This document shows, one piece after another, positions 16,773 to 24,990 of a stretch of 64,000 nucleotides of DNA. The notes under the pieces were generated by a model. That model made no database searches and was not told the DNA's origin. It worked only from the letters and a program-made list of their open reading frames with translations. The stretch is from contig JAEWSJ010000027.1 of the NCBI GenBank assembly GCA_023398335.1, forward strand, positions 1 to 64,000, given 5' to 3'. The translations under genes were made by a program, and so were the position numbers. The stretch is from Bacillota bacterium (GTDB lineage Bacteria > Bacillota_I > Bacilli_A > RFN20 > CAG-288). Positions within the stretch are counted from its first letter, which is position 1. Every line of letters begins with the position of its first letter.

Positions 16773-16782
16773 ATTTACATAC

Positions 16783-16858
16783 TGGTGGACACTGTTGGAC
16801 TCGAACCAACGGCCTTTTCCGTGTGAAGGAAACGCTCTCCCAGCTGAGCTAAGCATCC
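16783..16858 (-). tRNA. tRNA-Val (CAC)
   Basis: The cloverleaf runs from GGATGCT (5') to AGTGTCC plus A and an encoded CCA. The anticodon stem TTTCC/GGAAA closes loop TTCACAC, placing CAC at positions 34-36, so it reads GUG codons. The D-arm (GCTCAGCTGGGAGAGC) and T-loop TTCGAGT are canonical. Confidence 0.85.
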
Positions 16859-16927
16859 GACTACTTATCAGCTTTATCATCATTTGAATAAAAAACTTCC
16901 TTGTTAAGTGGAAGCCTCTTAAATAAA

Positions 16928-17004
16928 TGGTGGGTCTTGATGGGCTTGAACCATCGACCTCGTCCTTATCAGGGGCGCGCTCTAACCAACTGAGCTAAAG
17001 ACCC
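16928..17004 (-). tRNA. tRNA-Ile (GAT)
   Basis: The reverse complement starts GGGTCTTTAGCTCAGTTGGT and ends GACCC-A-CCA with encoded CCA. The anticodon loop CTGATAA gives GAT (isoleucine). One C-A mismatch is seen in the anticodon stem (CGCCC/GGACG), where most isoleucine tRNAs pair fully. Confidence 0.93.
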
Positions 17005-17143
17005 GTTTGCAATTTCCATGCTCATTTATATTACAAATTTTAGACCATCTTGTCAACATTTTTTAGGTGTTTTTTTAAACTTTTTTTAGAAAGTTAAAGT
17101 TTTAAAATAATAATACCTATTTTTAACATGGAAATTGCTAAAT

Positions 17144-17347
17144 TTAACGTTTTACTTCATATCCAGATTTGTTAATTGCAGCAATAAGCACAGATTCATC
17201 AAGATCAGTTCCTTTTACAACCACTTTCTTTGTCTCTAATGAAATATCTATTTTTTTAACATTAGGTACATCTTTAAGTGCACTTTCGATATGAGCAACA
17301 CAATGTTTACACATCATATCAGGAACATAGAATTCTTTTTCTTCCAT
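17144..17347 (-). CDS. copZ: CopZ copper chaperone from internal start in copA
   Basis: Inside copA, in the same frame, AAAGGAGA lies eight bases before an ATG at 17347. Translation from there gives a free 67-residue HMA protein (MEEKEFYVPDMMCKHCVAHI ... SGYEVKR), the size of stand-alone CopZ. The two cysteines of the CxxC site are present. The simplest history is loss of the copA stop codon that joined adjacent copA and copZ genes while the copZ start site survived. Production of the free chaperone is predicted, not shown. Confidence 0.6.
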   Translation of the reverse strand: MEEKEFYVPDMMCKHCVAHIESALKDVPNVKKIDISLETKKVVVKGTDLDESVLIAAINKSGYEVKR

Positions 17348-19606
17348 TTTGATTTTCTCCTTTCTTTTTCCATATGGTTTAAATGTATTAATGAATAATG
17401 AATTAGTAACAACAAAAACACTGGAGAATGACATTAATATCGCAGCTATCATTGGATTAATTAAGATCTTCATCGAAGCAAATGCTCCAGTAGCTAAAGT
17501 AATACCTACTAAGTTATAAAAGAAAGCCCAAAATAAATTAATTTTAATATTAGTCATTACTTTTCTCGATAACATATAGGAATTATAAACCTCCATAATA
17601 TCATCATGTAACAACACTATATCCGCTGAAGAAATAGCAACTTCAGTTCCCTCTTTAACCGCAATACCTAAAGATGATGACATTAATGAAGGCGCATCAT
17701 TTACTCCGTCTCCTACCATTGATACATACTGATACTTCTTTTTAAGTTCTAGAATCTTATCTTGTTTTGAGGAAGGCAATACTTCATAAAATATATTTTC
17801 TTCTTTTATACCAAGTTTTTTCCCAATATCATACGCGACATACTTATTGTCACCAGTCAACATAAACACTTCAATATTTTTACTTTGAAGTAATTCAATT
17901 GTTTTCTTACTGTTCTCTTTCATCTCATCTTGAACTAACAACATTCCTAGTACTTTTTCCTTAGTAAATAGAACTAAAGGAGTATAACCCGAAGAAGAAT
18001 ACTTCTCTACGTCTTTTCTTAAGTGTTCATAATTCTTCTTAAGAATATTACGAACATATGATAAAGAACCAATCATGTAAACCTCATTCTTAATCTTCCC
18101 TTTTAGACCAAAACCAGGAGCGATAAAGAACTCACTTACTTCGACCTTATTAATGTTATGCGTTGAAGCAAATTCTTTCACCGCGTTAGAAAGCGGATGT
18201 TCCGATTTGTCTTCCAAGGAATAGAATAAAGAAATTAATTCATCTTCAGATAAGGAAGAATAATTGACAATTTGTTTAACCGCAGGTTTACCTTTAGTTA
18301 ACGTGCCAGTTTTATCAAATACGATTGCTTTTATCTTACTTGCAGTTTCTAAGCTTGTTGCTGATTTAATCAATAAACCTAAAGAAGCTCCTTTCCCTGA
18401 ACCAACCATAATTGCAACCGGAGTTGCTAAACCTAAAGCACACGGACACGAAACAACTAAGATGCTTATAGTGATGTTAAACACGTAGGAAGAAGGATAA
18501 CCTAAAGCGGTGTATATTACTAAACATAATAAACTTACTGCAATAACAAATGGAACAAAAAATAAAGATACTTTGTCAACTAAACGTGATATTGGAGCTT
18601 TTGATGAACTTGCTTCATTTACCAAATTAATTATCGTTTGAATCGTTGAATCTTTTTGCAAAGATGTTACTTTAAAACTAATTGTGCCATTTTGATTAAT
18701 CGTAGAACTTATAACTTTGTCATTCTTTTTCTTATATACTGGCATACTTTCCCCAGTGATATTTGCTTCATTAATATAAGTTTCACCATCAACTATTACT
18801 CCATCCATACCAATCGTTTCATAAGGTTTAACTAGTACAATGTCATTAATCAGAATATCTTTAACATTCTTTACTATCTCTTTTCCATTCTCAATTACTC
18901 TTGCTTCTTTCGGTGATAATTTAACTAAACTTTCAATTGCTTCTTTCGTCTTATCTTTTGATTTACTCTCTAAGAATTTTCCTAAAGTCACAAAGGTTAA
19001 AATCATCGCTGCAGAGTCAAAGTATAAGGTGGAGGCATATTCGTTAACTACTGCATTATTTCCACTAATTACCGCATCAAACATGATAAAAAGAGAAACA
19101 ACACCATATAAAGTTGACGCCGTTGCTCCAAGTGAGACGAGACTATTCATATTGGGTTTTAATTTAATTAATTTATTATATCCATCTACAAAATATGAAT
19201 AATTAACAACAATCACAGGAATAAGCAACAATAGTTGCAGAAAGACAAAGCCTAGTTTATTAGATTCAAAATAAGACAGGGTTGGAATTCCAATCATCTT
19301 TCCCATCGCTACATACATAAGAACTATAGAGAAGACAAGAGAGACAAGTAGTCGAACTAACATATTATTCGACTTAGATTCAATATTTGTTTTTTCTCCA
19401 TCCTTAAAAGCCTTATAACCTTCTTTTGAAACTGAAGTAGTAATCATCTTACTATTTACACGTTTTTCGTCATAAGAAACATCCATGGTATTTTGAAGTA
19501 AATTAACATTAACTGATTCTACACCAGGAATCTTTCTGACTGCCTCTTCTACATGGGTCTGGCATGAAGTACAGGTCATACCTTCGACATTAAATTTATC
19601 TTTCAT
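17144..19606 (-). CDS. copA: Copper P1B-type ATPase with fused C-terminal chaperone domain
   Basis: This 820-residue copper exporter starts with a heavy-metal-associated domain (GMTCTSC, metal cysteines 12 and 15), then eight membrane helices with the CPC motif in SCPCALGLATP (about 387), phosphorylation site DKTGTLT (about 433) and the hinge GDGVNDAPS. After the normal C-terminus (INTFKPYGKRKEK) the frame runs without a stop into a second HMA domain (DMMCKHC, about 766), which reads like a complete CopZ. A ribosome binding site and ATG remain at the junction (17347). It pumps Cu(I) out of the cell. It follows csoR by two bases and forms a copper-induced operon. Confidence 0.95.
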   Translation of the reverse strand: MKDKFNVEGMTCTSCQTHVEEAVRKIPGVESVNVNLLQNTMDVSYDEKRVNSKMITTSVSKEGYKAFKDGEKTNIESKSNNMLVRLLVSLVFSIVLMYVAMGKMIGIPTLSYFESNKLGFVFLQLLLLIPVIVVNYSYFVDGYNKLIKLKPNMNSLVSLGATASTLYGVVSLFIMFDAVISGNNAVVNEYASTLYFDSAAMILTFVTLGKFLESKSKDKTKEAIESLVKLSPKEARVIENGKEIVKNVKDILINDIVLVKPYETIGMDGVIVDGETYINEANITGESMPVYKKKNDKVISSTINQNGTISFKVTSLQKDSTIQTIINLVNEASSSKAPISRLVDKVSLFFVPFVIAVSLLCLVIYTALGYPSSYVFNITISILVVSCPCALGLATPVAIMVGSGKGASLGLLIKSATSLETASKIKAIVFDKTGTLTKGKPAVKQIVNYSSLSEDELISLFYSLEDKSEHPLSNAVKEFASTHNINKVEVSEFFIAPGFGLKGKIKNEVYMIGSLSYVRNILKKNYEHLRKDVEKYSSSGYTPLVLFTKEKVLGMLLVQDEMKENSKKTIELLQSKNIEVFMLTGDNKYVAYDIGKKLGIKEENIFYEVLPSSKQDKILELKKKYQYVSMVGDGVNDAPSLMSSSLGIAVKEGTEVAISSADIVLLHDDIMEVYNSYMLSRKVMTNIKINLFWAFFYNLVGITLATGAFASMKILINPMIAAILMSFSSVFVVTNSLFINTFKPYGKRKEKIKMEEKEFYVPDMMCKHCVAHIESALKDVPNVKKIDISLETKKVVVKGTDLDESVLIAAINKSGYEVKR

Positions 19607-19608
19607 AT

Positions 19609-19896
19609 CTACACCTTTTTAAACAACGCTACAATTTCATCAATTGCGTCTTCATTTCCTTCTTTAACAGATTTAATAACACAAGAATGAAGATGATTGT
19701 CTAAAACTTTGTTGGAAACACTTTTTAAAGATGAGATTATCGCTGATATCTGAGTGATTAAATCTATACAATATTTATCATCCTCAATCATCTTTTTAAC
19801 TCCATTAACCTGACCACTAATAATATTTAAATGTTTAGTTAAATCTTTTTTGAATTCTTCTGATCTTTTAGTTTTCTTTTCTTCGCAGCAATTCAT
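19609..19896 (-). CDS. csoR: Copper-sensing repressor CsoR
   Basis: The 95-residue helical protein is of the DUF156/CsoR family. The Cu(I) ligands have the canonical spacing: Cys43 (KYCIDL), His68 and Cys72 (NHLHSC). The N-terminal helix carries HLNIISGQVNGVKKMIEDD. CsoR represses copper-efflux genes and releases DNA on binding Cu(I). It is promoter-proximal to copA, and an inverted repeat of the expected CsoR type lies 26 bases upstream. Confidence 0.93.
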   Translation of the reverse strand: MNCCEEKKTKRSEEFKKDLTKHLNIISGQVNGVKKMIEDDKYCIDLITQISAIISSLKSVSNKVLDNHLHSCVIKSVKEGNEDAIDEIVALFKKV

Positions 19897-19921
19897 AAAT
19901 CATTTTTTCCTTACATTCTTA

Positions 19922-19942
19922 GTATACCCATACGGGGTATAC
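19922..19942. promoter_or_regulatory. CsoR operator
   Basis: GTATACCC and GGGTATAC form an inverted repeat around a five-base centre, the G-tract-containing dyad usual for CsoR. On the minus strand it covers the interval between a weak -35 (TTTGCG) and the -10 TATACT of the csoR-copA promoter, so bound CsoR would block RNA polymerase. Confidence 0.8.
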
Positions 19943-20033
19943 TTCGCAAATAAATTGCTCAAACACAATATGCCATAAGAAATAATAGTGTGCCAAAAGA
20001 TCAATTTTGTATATAATATAAAAGAAAGAGAGA

Positions 20034-20468
20034 ATGCTTATGAAGTCACATATTTTATCCATGGACCTTGGTAAAAGTTCCTTAGGTCTTGCTGTATCAC
20101 GTTCGGGAATGTTTGTAACTCCATTACCAAACTTACATTTTAAAGCGGAAGATTACGATGATTGTATCAACCAGCTTATAAAGACAGTAAAACTTGAACG
20201 AGTTGAACATATTGTTATCGGTCTTCCTTTGTTTCCTAGTGGCGATCCATGTGAAATGACTCCTATAGTTGAAGACTTTATATTAAAAATACAACCGTTG
20301 TTCCCAAATTGCGATATTACTAAAGTGGATGAACGCGATACCACTGTTGAAGCGAGTGAGATGTTACATCTCAATAATAAAAAAGCAAAAAAGCAAAAAG
20401 CTGTTATCGATAGTGCTGCCGCGATGATTATTCTTGAAAGATATTTAAAACAAATCGGACAATATTAG
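20034..20468 (+). CDS. ruvX: Putative Holliday junction resolvase RuvX/YqgF
   Basis: This 144-residue protein has the RNase H-like YqgF fold: SMDLGKSSLGLAVS near the N-terminus (catalytic Asp), HIVIGLP in the middle, KVDERDTTVEAS near residue 103 and the C-terminal IDSAAAMIILERYL with the last acidic residues. YqgF is essential in several bacteria and has been linked both to junction resolution and to 16S rRNA maturation. A -10 TATAAT lies about 20 bases upstream. A second possible ATG is at 20040. It is a single-gene unit closed by a terminator. Confidence 0.9.
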   Translation: MLMKSHILSMDLGKSSLGLAVSRSGMFVTPLPNLHFKAEDYDDCINQLIKTVKLERVEHIVIGLPLFPSGDPCEMTPIVEDFILKIQPLFPNCDITKVDERDTTVEASEMLHLNNKKAKKQKAVIDSAAAMIILERYLKQIGQY

Positions 20469-20498
20469 ATAATAATGTAAAAGTTATTATCTTTTTTT
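20467..20498 (+). terminator. Terminator of ruvX
   Basis: AGATAATAA pairs with TTATTATCT around an eight-base loop and is followed by a run of T on the plus strand, directly overlapping the ruvX stop. Confidence 0.8.
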
Positions 20499-20513
20499 AT
20501 CACTTAAAACATA

Positions 20514-20551
20514 TAAAAAAAGTCATGAACCGTGACATCCATGACTTTTTT
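20514..20551. terminator. Bidirectional terminator after rpsI
   Basis: AAAAAAAGTCATG pairs with CATGACTTTTTT around a 12-base loop. It ends the rplM-rpsI transcript on the minus strand and can also back up the ruvX terminator. Confidence 0.8.
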
Positions 20552-20585
20552 ATATTTAAATTTACTAATTCCGAAACGTTTAAGA

Positions 20586-20996
20586 TTAACGCTTTGAGAA
20601 TTGTGGTGCGCGACGAGCACCTCTTAAGCCGTACTTCTTTCTTTCTTTACGACGTGCATCAACAGTAACATAACCTGCTACTCTTAAAGATGGACGATAA
20701 TCGTTAGAGACTTCGAGAAGAGCGCGTGTAAGACCTAATCTGACAGCGCCTGTTTGACCGGTGAAACCACCGCCAACGACATAGGCTTTTACATCGAACT
20801 TATCAACATTGTTTGTAACATTGAATGGTTCTTTTGCTTCAATAACGTTAGTGGCATATGGGAAATAATCCTTAATGTCTTTTCCGTTAATGATGAATTT
20901 ACCAGTGCCTGGAGTGATATATACTCTAGCGACTGATGACTTACGTCTTCCAGTACCATAATAGGAAACTGGTTTACCTGTTTTCTTTGTTGCCAT
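20586..20996 (-). CDS. rpsI: Ribosomal protein S9
   Basis: The 136-residue protein has the S9 blocks YYGTGRRKSSVARVYITPG, GGGFTGQTGAVRLGL and the invariant C-terminus RRAPQFSKR whose tail reaches the P-site tRNA. It follows rplM by 20 bases, the usual rplM-rpsI pair. AAGGAGAGAT precedes the ATG. Length is normal. Confidence 0.98.
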   Translation of the reverse strand: MATKKTGKPVSYYGTGRRKSSVARVYITPGTGKFIINGKDIKDYFPYATNVIEAKEPFNVTNNVDKFDVKAYVVGGGFTGQTGAVRLGLTRALLEVSNDYRPSLRVAGYVTVDARRKERKKYGLRGARRAPQFSKR

Positions 20997-21016
20997 TTTT
21001 TTCTATCTCTCCTTAA

Positions 21017-21460
21017 TTAGAACTTAAGTTCCTTGACGACTGGTTGTTGTGCTTCGTGCTTATGATCAGCACCTGCATAAACGAATAATTTCTTTCCAAT
21101 TTGACGACCTAAACGACCTTTTGGAAGCATACCTTTAATCGAGCGTTCAAGTAATTCGACTGGATAATCCTTTAACATAACTCCAGCGGATCTTTTACGC
21201 ATGCCACCAGCATAACCGGATACATTGTAATAAGTCTTTTGTTTGAGTTTGTTATTACCAGACATTGAAACTTGGGAAGCGTTAATGACAATAACGCAAT
21301 CTCCACAATCAACATTTGGAGTATAGGAAGGTTTATCCTTGCCTAAGAGAACGACTGCGATTTCGGAGGCTAAACGACCGAGAGGTTTATTAGCGGCATC
21401 AACAACATACCACTTACGTGTGATGTCTTGTTTTTTAACTATAGTAGTTTGACGTTGCAT
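21017..21460 (-). CDS. rplM: Ribosomal protein L13
   Basis: From the ATG at 21460 (MQRQTTIVKKQDITRKWYVV) this gives 147 residues, normal for L13. A longer frame begins at 21487, but AAGGAAT lies about nine bases before the 21460 start and the extra residues would fall in the regulatory leader. Conserved blocks are DAANKPLGRLASEIAV, YTPNVDCGD, SGYAGGMRKRSA and MLPKGRLGRQ. It is an early large-subunit assembly protein. Confidence 0.96.
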   Translation of the reverse strand: MQRQTTIVKKQDITRKWYVVDAANKPLGRLASEIAVVLLGKDKPSYTPNVDCGDCVIVINASQVSMSGNNKLKQKTYYNVSGYAGGMRKRSAGVMLKDYPVELLERSIKGMLPKGRLGRQIGKKLFVYAGADHKHEAQQPVVKELKF

Positions 21461-21483
21461 AATATTTATTCCTTTCACATCAA

Positions 21484-21517
21484 GCAAATTGTAAAACCTT
21501 ACCGGGGTTCTGTTTGC
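21484..21517 (-). promoter_or_regulatory. L13-leader-like RNA hairpin
   Basis: Between promoter and rplM the transcript can form GCAAA/TTTGC with an inner AACC/GGTT stem and a CCGGTAA loop. This compact hairpin in the 5' UTR matches the position and general shape of the L13 leader described in Bacillota, thought to bind L13 for autoregulation. Class assignment is by position and shape only. Confidence 0.5.
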
Positions 21518-21533
21518 AATTTAGCCATTTATT

Positions 21534-21562
21534 ATTCTACAAAGAAGAATAGCTAATGTCAA
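21534..21562 (-). promoter_or_regulatory. Sigma-A promoter of rplM-rpsI
   Basis: On the minus strand the -35 TTGACA (21557-21562) is followed after 17 bases by the -10 TAGAAT (21534-21539), placing the start just before the L13-leader-like hairpin. Confidence 0.8.
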
Positions 21563-21673
21563 CAAATTTATATTCTATTGTAAGTAGTTGCAATCCCTAG
21601 TCTATGTAGCTTGATTAAAATCTTAACTTCAACTTAAGCAGCAAGTAATATATAAACATGTTCAATGCAAATA

Positions 21674-22339
21674 TTATTCATCTGTATCTTTGATTTCTTC
21701 TTTCAAAACTTCTCTTTGATCTTCTAAATCGTATTGCGCTTGTTCTTTTATTACCGCTTCATTGTTAATGGACATAACTCTTCCATTCTTATTTTGATTT
21801 ACTATTCTCTTACTTCCATAAAAACCGCCAATTCTACCTTTTAATACAAAACGGTAAAATAAATATACTAAGAAAATAAATAGAACAACACCAGCAACTA
21901 CTCCGGCGATAATATAGCCACCATTAACAGATTTATATGTGGATACATCAACATTTATCAAAGCATTATTTGAAGTTGGATTCCTACTAGTATCCACTTC
22001 TACAACATTAGTGAACAAGGCGCTTTCAATATTTCCGGGTGCAGTAATCGAAAATGAAAAAAACGAAGTGCCAGGTATTAAATGTTCGTTATTTATACTG
22101 CTATTAAAAGTTCCTTCATCTGTCTTTACTTGAAGCTTACATCCTTTATTAGCACCTAAAGCATATGTAATATCGCTTGAATTAATAAATTGAAATGCTA
22201 TTTTCTTATCAGCTCCATAAAAAATTATTGAAGATGTTTTTACTTCTAATGAAGATGATATATCAGAAGGAGTACCGGCAGATTTGATGTTGTTTATAGA
22301 AAATAATAACGCGCCAATTAACAGGCAATTACTTAACAT
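21674..22339 (-). CDS. Secreted or membrane-anchored protein of unknown function
   Basis: The 221-residue protein has a short signal peptide (hydrophobic residues 4-20), an extracellular beta-rich domain (about 22-135), one membrane segment (141-163, IIAGVVAGVVLFIFLVYLF) and a charged cytoplasmic tail rich in Glu, Asp and Lys. No family is recognised and there is no LPxTG motif. It follows the aldose epimerase gene by 22 bases on the same strand. A single-pass surface protein is all that can be said. Confidence 0.6.
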   Translation of the reverse strand: MLSNCLLIGALLFSINNIKSAGTPSDISSSLEVKTSSIIFYGADKKIAFQFINSSDITYALGANKGCKLQVKTDEGTFNSSINNEHLIPGTSFFSFSITAPGNIESALFTNVVEVDTSRNPTSNNALINVDVSTYKSVNGGYIIAGVVAGVVLFIFLVYLFYRFVLKGRIGGFYGSKRIVNQNKNGRVMSINNEAVIKEQAQYDLEDQREVLKEEIKDTDE

Positions 22340-22361
22340 AATGTTCTCCTTTGCCTTTTTT

Positions 22362-23222
22362 TTATTTTACCATAAATTTCATCGAATATGAATAGGTTGA
22401 AGAAGAACCTTGAGTTAAAGAATTTATTAATTTTTTATCTTTTAATTCAATCTTATTATTTACTTCATCTGGCAAACCAAACCATGGTTCAATACAGATA
22501 AAATCTCCATATTTTTCTTTAGTCCAAATTGTAATTATCGGAGCTTTATTAAATTTATAAGAAACGATTATATTATCTCTTCGTACAAGATTAACCGTTG
22601 AAACGTTCTTTGAATCAATCACATATGAAAGATCTTTTTTGAATTTGTATTTTGAAAGATAGAAATAACGGGATGATAAGAAGTCAACTTTGTTTTTTAC
22701 AAATTCACCTCGTTCATCTGTTAGGTATTTTTGGAGAGTTATTTTCTTGCCAAAATCGATGTAATTTCCATCGATATTTAAATTATCTTCTTCTTCATTA
22801 CACGCCAATCTAATAGCTGGATGAAATCCAAGACCGTAATACATCGTCTTATCATCTTCATTAATTATAGTGTTCTTTATTGTTAAGGTATTATTCCTAA
22901 TAATATATGAAACATAAAACTTAAACTTAAACGGATATTGTTTTAAGGTATCTTCATTTGATTCAAATACCTCAGTAATAATAGAAGCAGTCCGGCAAAT
23001 AACTTTAGGTTTCATATAACGAATAAGGCCATGGTTCTTCAATGAATATGCTTTTCCCTCAACATGGTAAATACCATTTTGAAGTCTGGCAATAAACGGA
23101 AAAATATTTACATCTTGGCCCATCCAACTTTTTTCATCTTTTTGGTGAAGCATTTCCTCACCATTAAAAAGAATCGAACTAAGTGCACCACCTTTTTCTT
23201 CATCAATTTTTATTTCTAACAT
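22362..23222 (-). CDS. Aldose 1-epimerase family protein
   Basis: The 286-residue protein resembles the galactose mutarotase-like (LacX type) fold: NIFPFIARLQNGIYHVEGK near residues 40-58, LKNHGLIR near 62 with the likely catalytic histidine, GLGFHPAIRL near 125 with the second histidine, and CIEPWFGLPDEVN near 250 with the catalytic glutamate. Such enzymes interconvert alpha and beta anomers of hexoses. The substrate cannot be told from the sequence. It lies between the O-antigen-ligase-like gene and the surface protein gene. Confidence 0.8.
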   Translation of the reverse strand: MLEIKIDEEKGGALSSILFNGEEMLHQKDEKSWMGQDVNIFPFIARLQNGIYHVEGKAYSLKNHGLIRYMKPKVICRTASIITEVFESNEDTLKQYPFKFKFYVSYIIRNNTLTIKNTIINEDDKTMYYGLGFHPAIRLACNEEEDNLNIDGNYIDFGKKITLQKYLTDERGEFVKNKVDFLSSRYFYLSKYKFKKDLSYVIDSKNVSTVNLVRRDNIIVSYKFNKAPIITIWTKEKYGDFICIEPWFGLPDEVNNKIELKDKKLINSLTQGSSSTYSYSMKFMVK

Positions 23223-23256
23223 ATTTATTTCTCCAAATTAACTATAAAATTAAGTG

Positions 23257-24645
23257 TTAATATTTTCCTAACAATTTAAAACTAGTTACACCACGTAGAG
23301 AGAATATCCAAATATATGGAACTAAATAAATAATATTAAAGAACGTATTATCGATAATTCCATGAATAACACCGATTAAAACAAAATATAGTAAAGCAGT
23401 GCGCGAGAACATTTTTGCTTTATAATTAGCAACAAAAATTTCAACCATATGATAAATAAACATTGCTGCTCCAACAAAACCCGAGGCACATAATACAGTA
23501 ATTACTGTATTGTGACATAACCAAATACCAATGCTTCCAGTTTCATATCCGAATCCATAGATTGGGAATAAGTCAAATAAGGCTTGAACACCACCACCAA
23601 AGTAGATATTGCCAGAAAAAGAACCTTCTTTACCAAACGCATATTCTAAGGCGCTCTTCCAGATATCCCATCTGCCAGAAAGATTATCACCTAAAGCGAT
23701 AAGTCTATCGATAGATTCTTTAAAACTTGGAACACTTTCATAAACGACGAAAACAGTAACAACAATTGAAACTAATACCGTTGGATAAATATATTTTTTG
23801 TCCTTTAGTCTGCTTAAGAGAATATGGATTAATAAGGGGATTAACACAGCGATAGATATTATTCCACCTCTAGAATCACTTACTGTAACAAAATAAAGAT
23901 CCACCGCAATAATAAGTAAAGCATCAATTCTCCACTTGTTCTTTGCAAAAATAAATGCGACAAAAGGAATGCACATTTCTAATACTATAGCGACAGTGTT
24001 CTTGCTACCCCATCTAGTTAAAATAAATATTTCGTCAAAAAACTTAGCTTTAGGAATAACAACAAACAATTCAGCTAAAACTAATATATTTACTATATAG
24101 AAAGTCTTATAAACAAGTTTTTCATTCCCTTCATCTGTAGTAAGATGGAAAACAAAATAGAACAAAACTAGCAACGCAAATAAGCCACAGGTAATATAAG
24201 CGATATTATTATATTCACTAGGTAAATTTGTTGATGTAAATTGTCTTACTAAGGTTGCAGCAAAGAATGTTACAAGTAGTAAAACCAAACTTAATCCAAT
24301 CGAACCAAAATTAAAGTAGCAATTATGCGTAATTATACGTTTAACTAAGAAAGCGATTATTCCCGCTACATACACACCTATTTCCGCATATAAGTACCAC
24401 GGAATTGTATTGAAATATGGGAACATGGCAAATGTGAACATGGCATATAAAAAATACGATCCCATAACCGCACCGTCATCGGTAAAGATTAATGAGATAA
24501 CAACTGCTACAACTACTGTTGCAAGTCCTATTTCACCTAAGCCAAAATACCATCCAATAAAAAAAGAGACGGCAACTAAACATTGAAAAAGATAACTATG
24601 AATAAACTTATTACTCTTACTGTCTATTGGTAATCTATGAAACAT
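23257..24645 (-). CDS. O-antigen ligase/Wzy-like polysaccharide membrane protein
   Basis: This 462-residue protein has about 11-12 membrane helices and the features of the Wzy_C/WaaL family: a SDSRGGIISIAV segment near residue 256, a large extracytoplasmic loop with SGRWDIWKSALEYAF near 315-335, and LCHNTVITVLCASGFVGAA after it. Members join or polymerise undecaprenyl-linked glycans. No glycosyltransferase cluster is nearby, so the polymer is unknown. AAGAGGATCA precedes the ATG. Confidence 0.75.
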   Translation of the reverse strand: MFHRLPIDSKSNKFIHSYLFQCLVAVSFFIGWYFGLGEIGLATVVVAVVISLIFTDDGAVMGSYFLYAMFTFAMFPYFNTIPWYLYAEIGVYVAGIIAFLVKRIITHNCYFNFGSIGLSLVLLLVTFFAATLVRQFTSTNLPSEYNNIAYITCGLFALLVLFYFVFHLTTDEGNEKLVYKTFYIVNILVLAELFVVIPKAKFFDEIFILTRWGSKNTVAIVLEMCIPFVAFIFAKNKWRIDALLIIAVDLYFVTVSDSRGGIISIAVLIPLLIHILLSRLKDKKYIYPTVLVSIVVTVFVVYESVPSFKESIDRLIALGDNLSGRWDIWKSALEYAFGKEGSFSGNIYFGGGVQALFDLFPIYGFGYETGSIGIWLCHNTVITVLCASGFVGAAMFIYHMVEIFVANYKAKMFSRTALLYFVLIGVIHGIIDNTFFNIIYLVPYIWIFSLRGVTSFKLLGKY

Positions 24646-24761
24646 CTTGATCCTCTTTTCAAAACTTAATTTATCTTATCACATTACTATTACTCATTAA
24701 AGAAACATTTGATAACTTTGTATTTTTTCACATTATTTTAGTTTCCGTGCATATTATTAAT

Positions 24762-24792
24762 AAAAAAAACGCCCTCTAATTAATAGAAGGCG
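24762..24792 (-). terminator. Terminator of the feo operon
   Basis: In minus orientation CGCCTTCT pairs with AGAGGGCG around an ATTAATT loop, followed by eight T. It directly follows the FeoB-associated protein gene. Confidence 0.85.
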
Positions 24793-24804
24793 ATGAAATA
24801 ATAA

Positions 24805-24990
24805 TTAATCTTTCTTATCTTTATTCTTCTTATAAGCTTTAAACGCTCTTTTAATTTTCTTGTCAGTACCAACAGGACAAGAAGAACAGCCGGTTTTCCC
24901 TTTAATCTTCGGTAAAACAAAATGAAAGAAAATAATTGCTGCCATCAAAAGAATTACTACGATTAAAATAACAATATCAGCGGGTGTCAT
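24805..24990 (-). CDS. FeoB-associated Cys-rich membrane protein
   Basis: From the ATG at 24990, which overlaps the feoB stop as ATGA, this 61-residue protein has one membrane helix (MTPADIVILIVVILLMAAII) followed by a short CSSCPVG cysteine motif and a very basic Lys-rich tail. This is the layout of the small FeoB-associated proteins of Bacillota, thought to work with the FeoB iron transporter like FeoC. A longer frame starting at 25050 is possible but would lie inside feoB and lacks a ribosome binding site. Confidence 0.85.
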   Translation of the reverse strand: MTPADIVILIVVILLMAAIIFFHFVLPKIKGKTGCSSCPVGTDKKIKRAFKAYKKNKDKKD

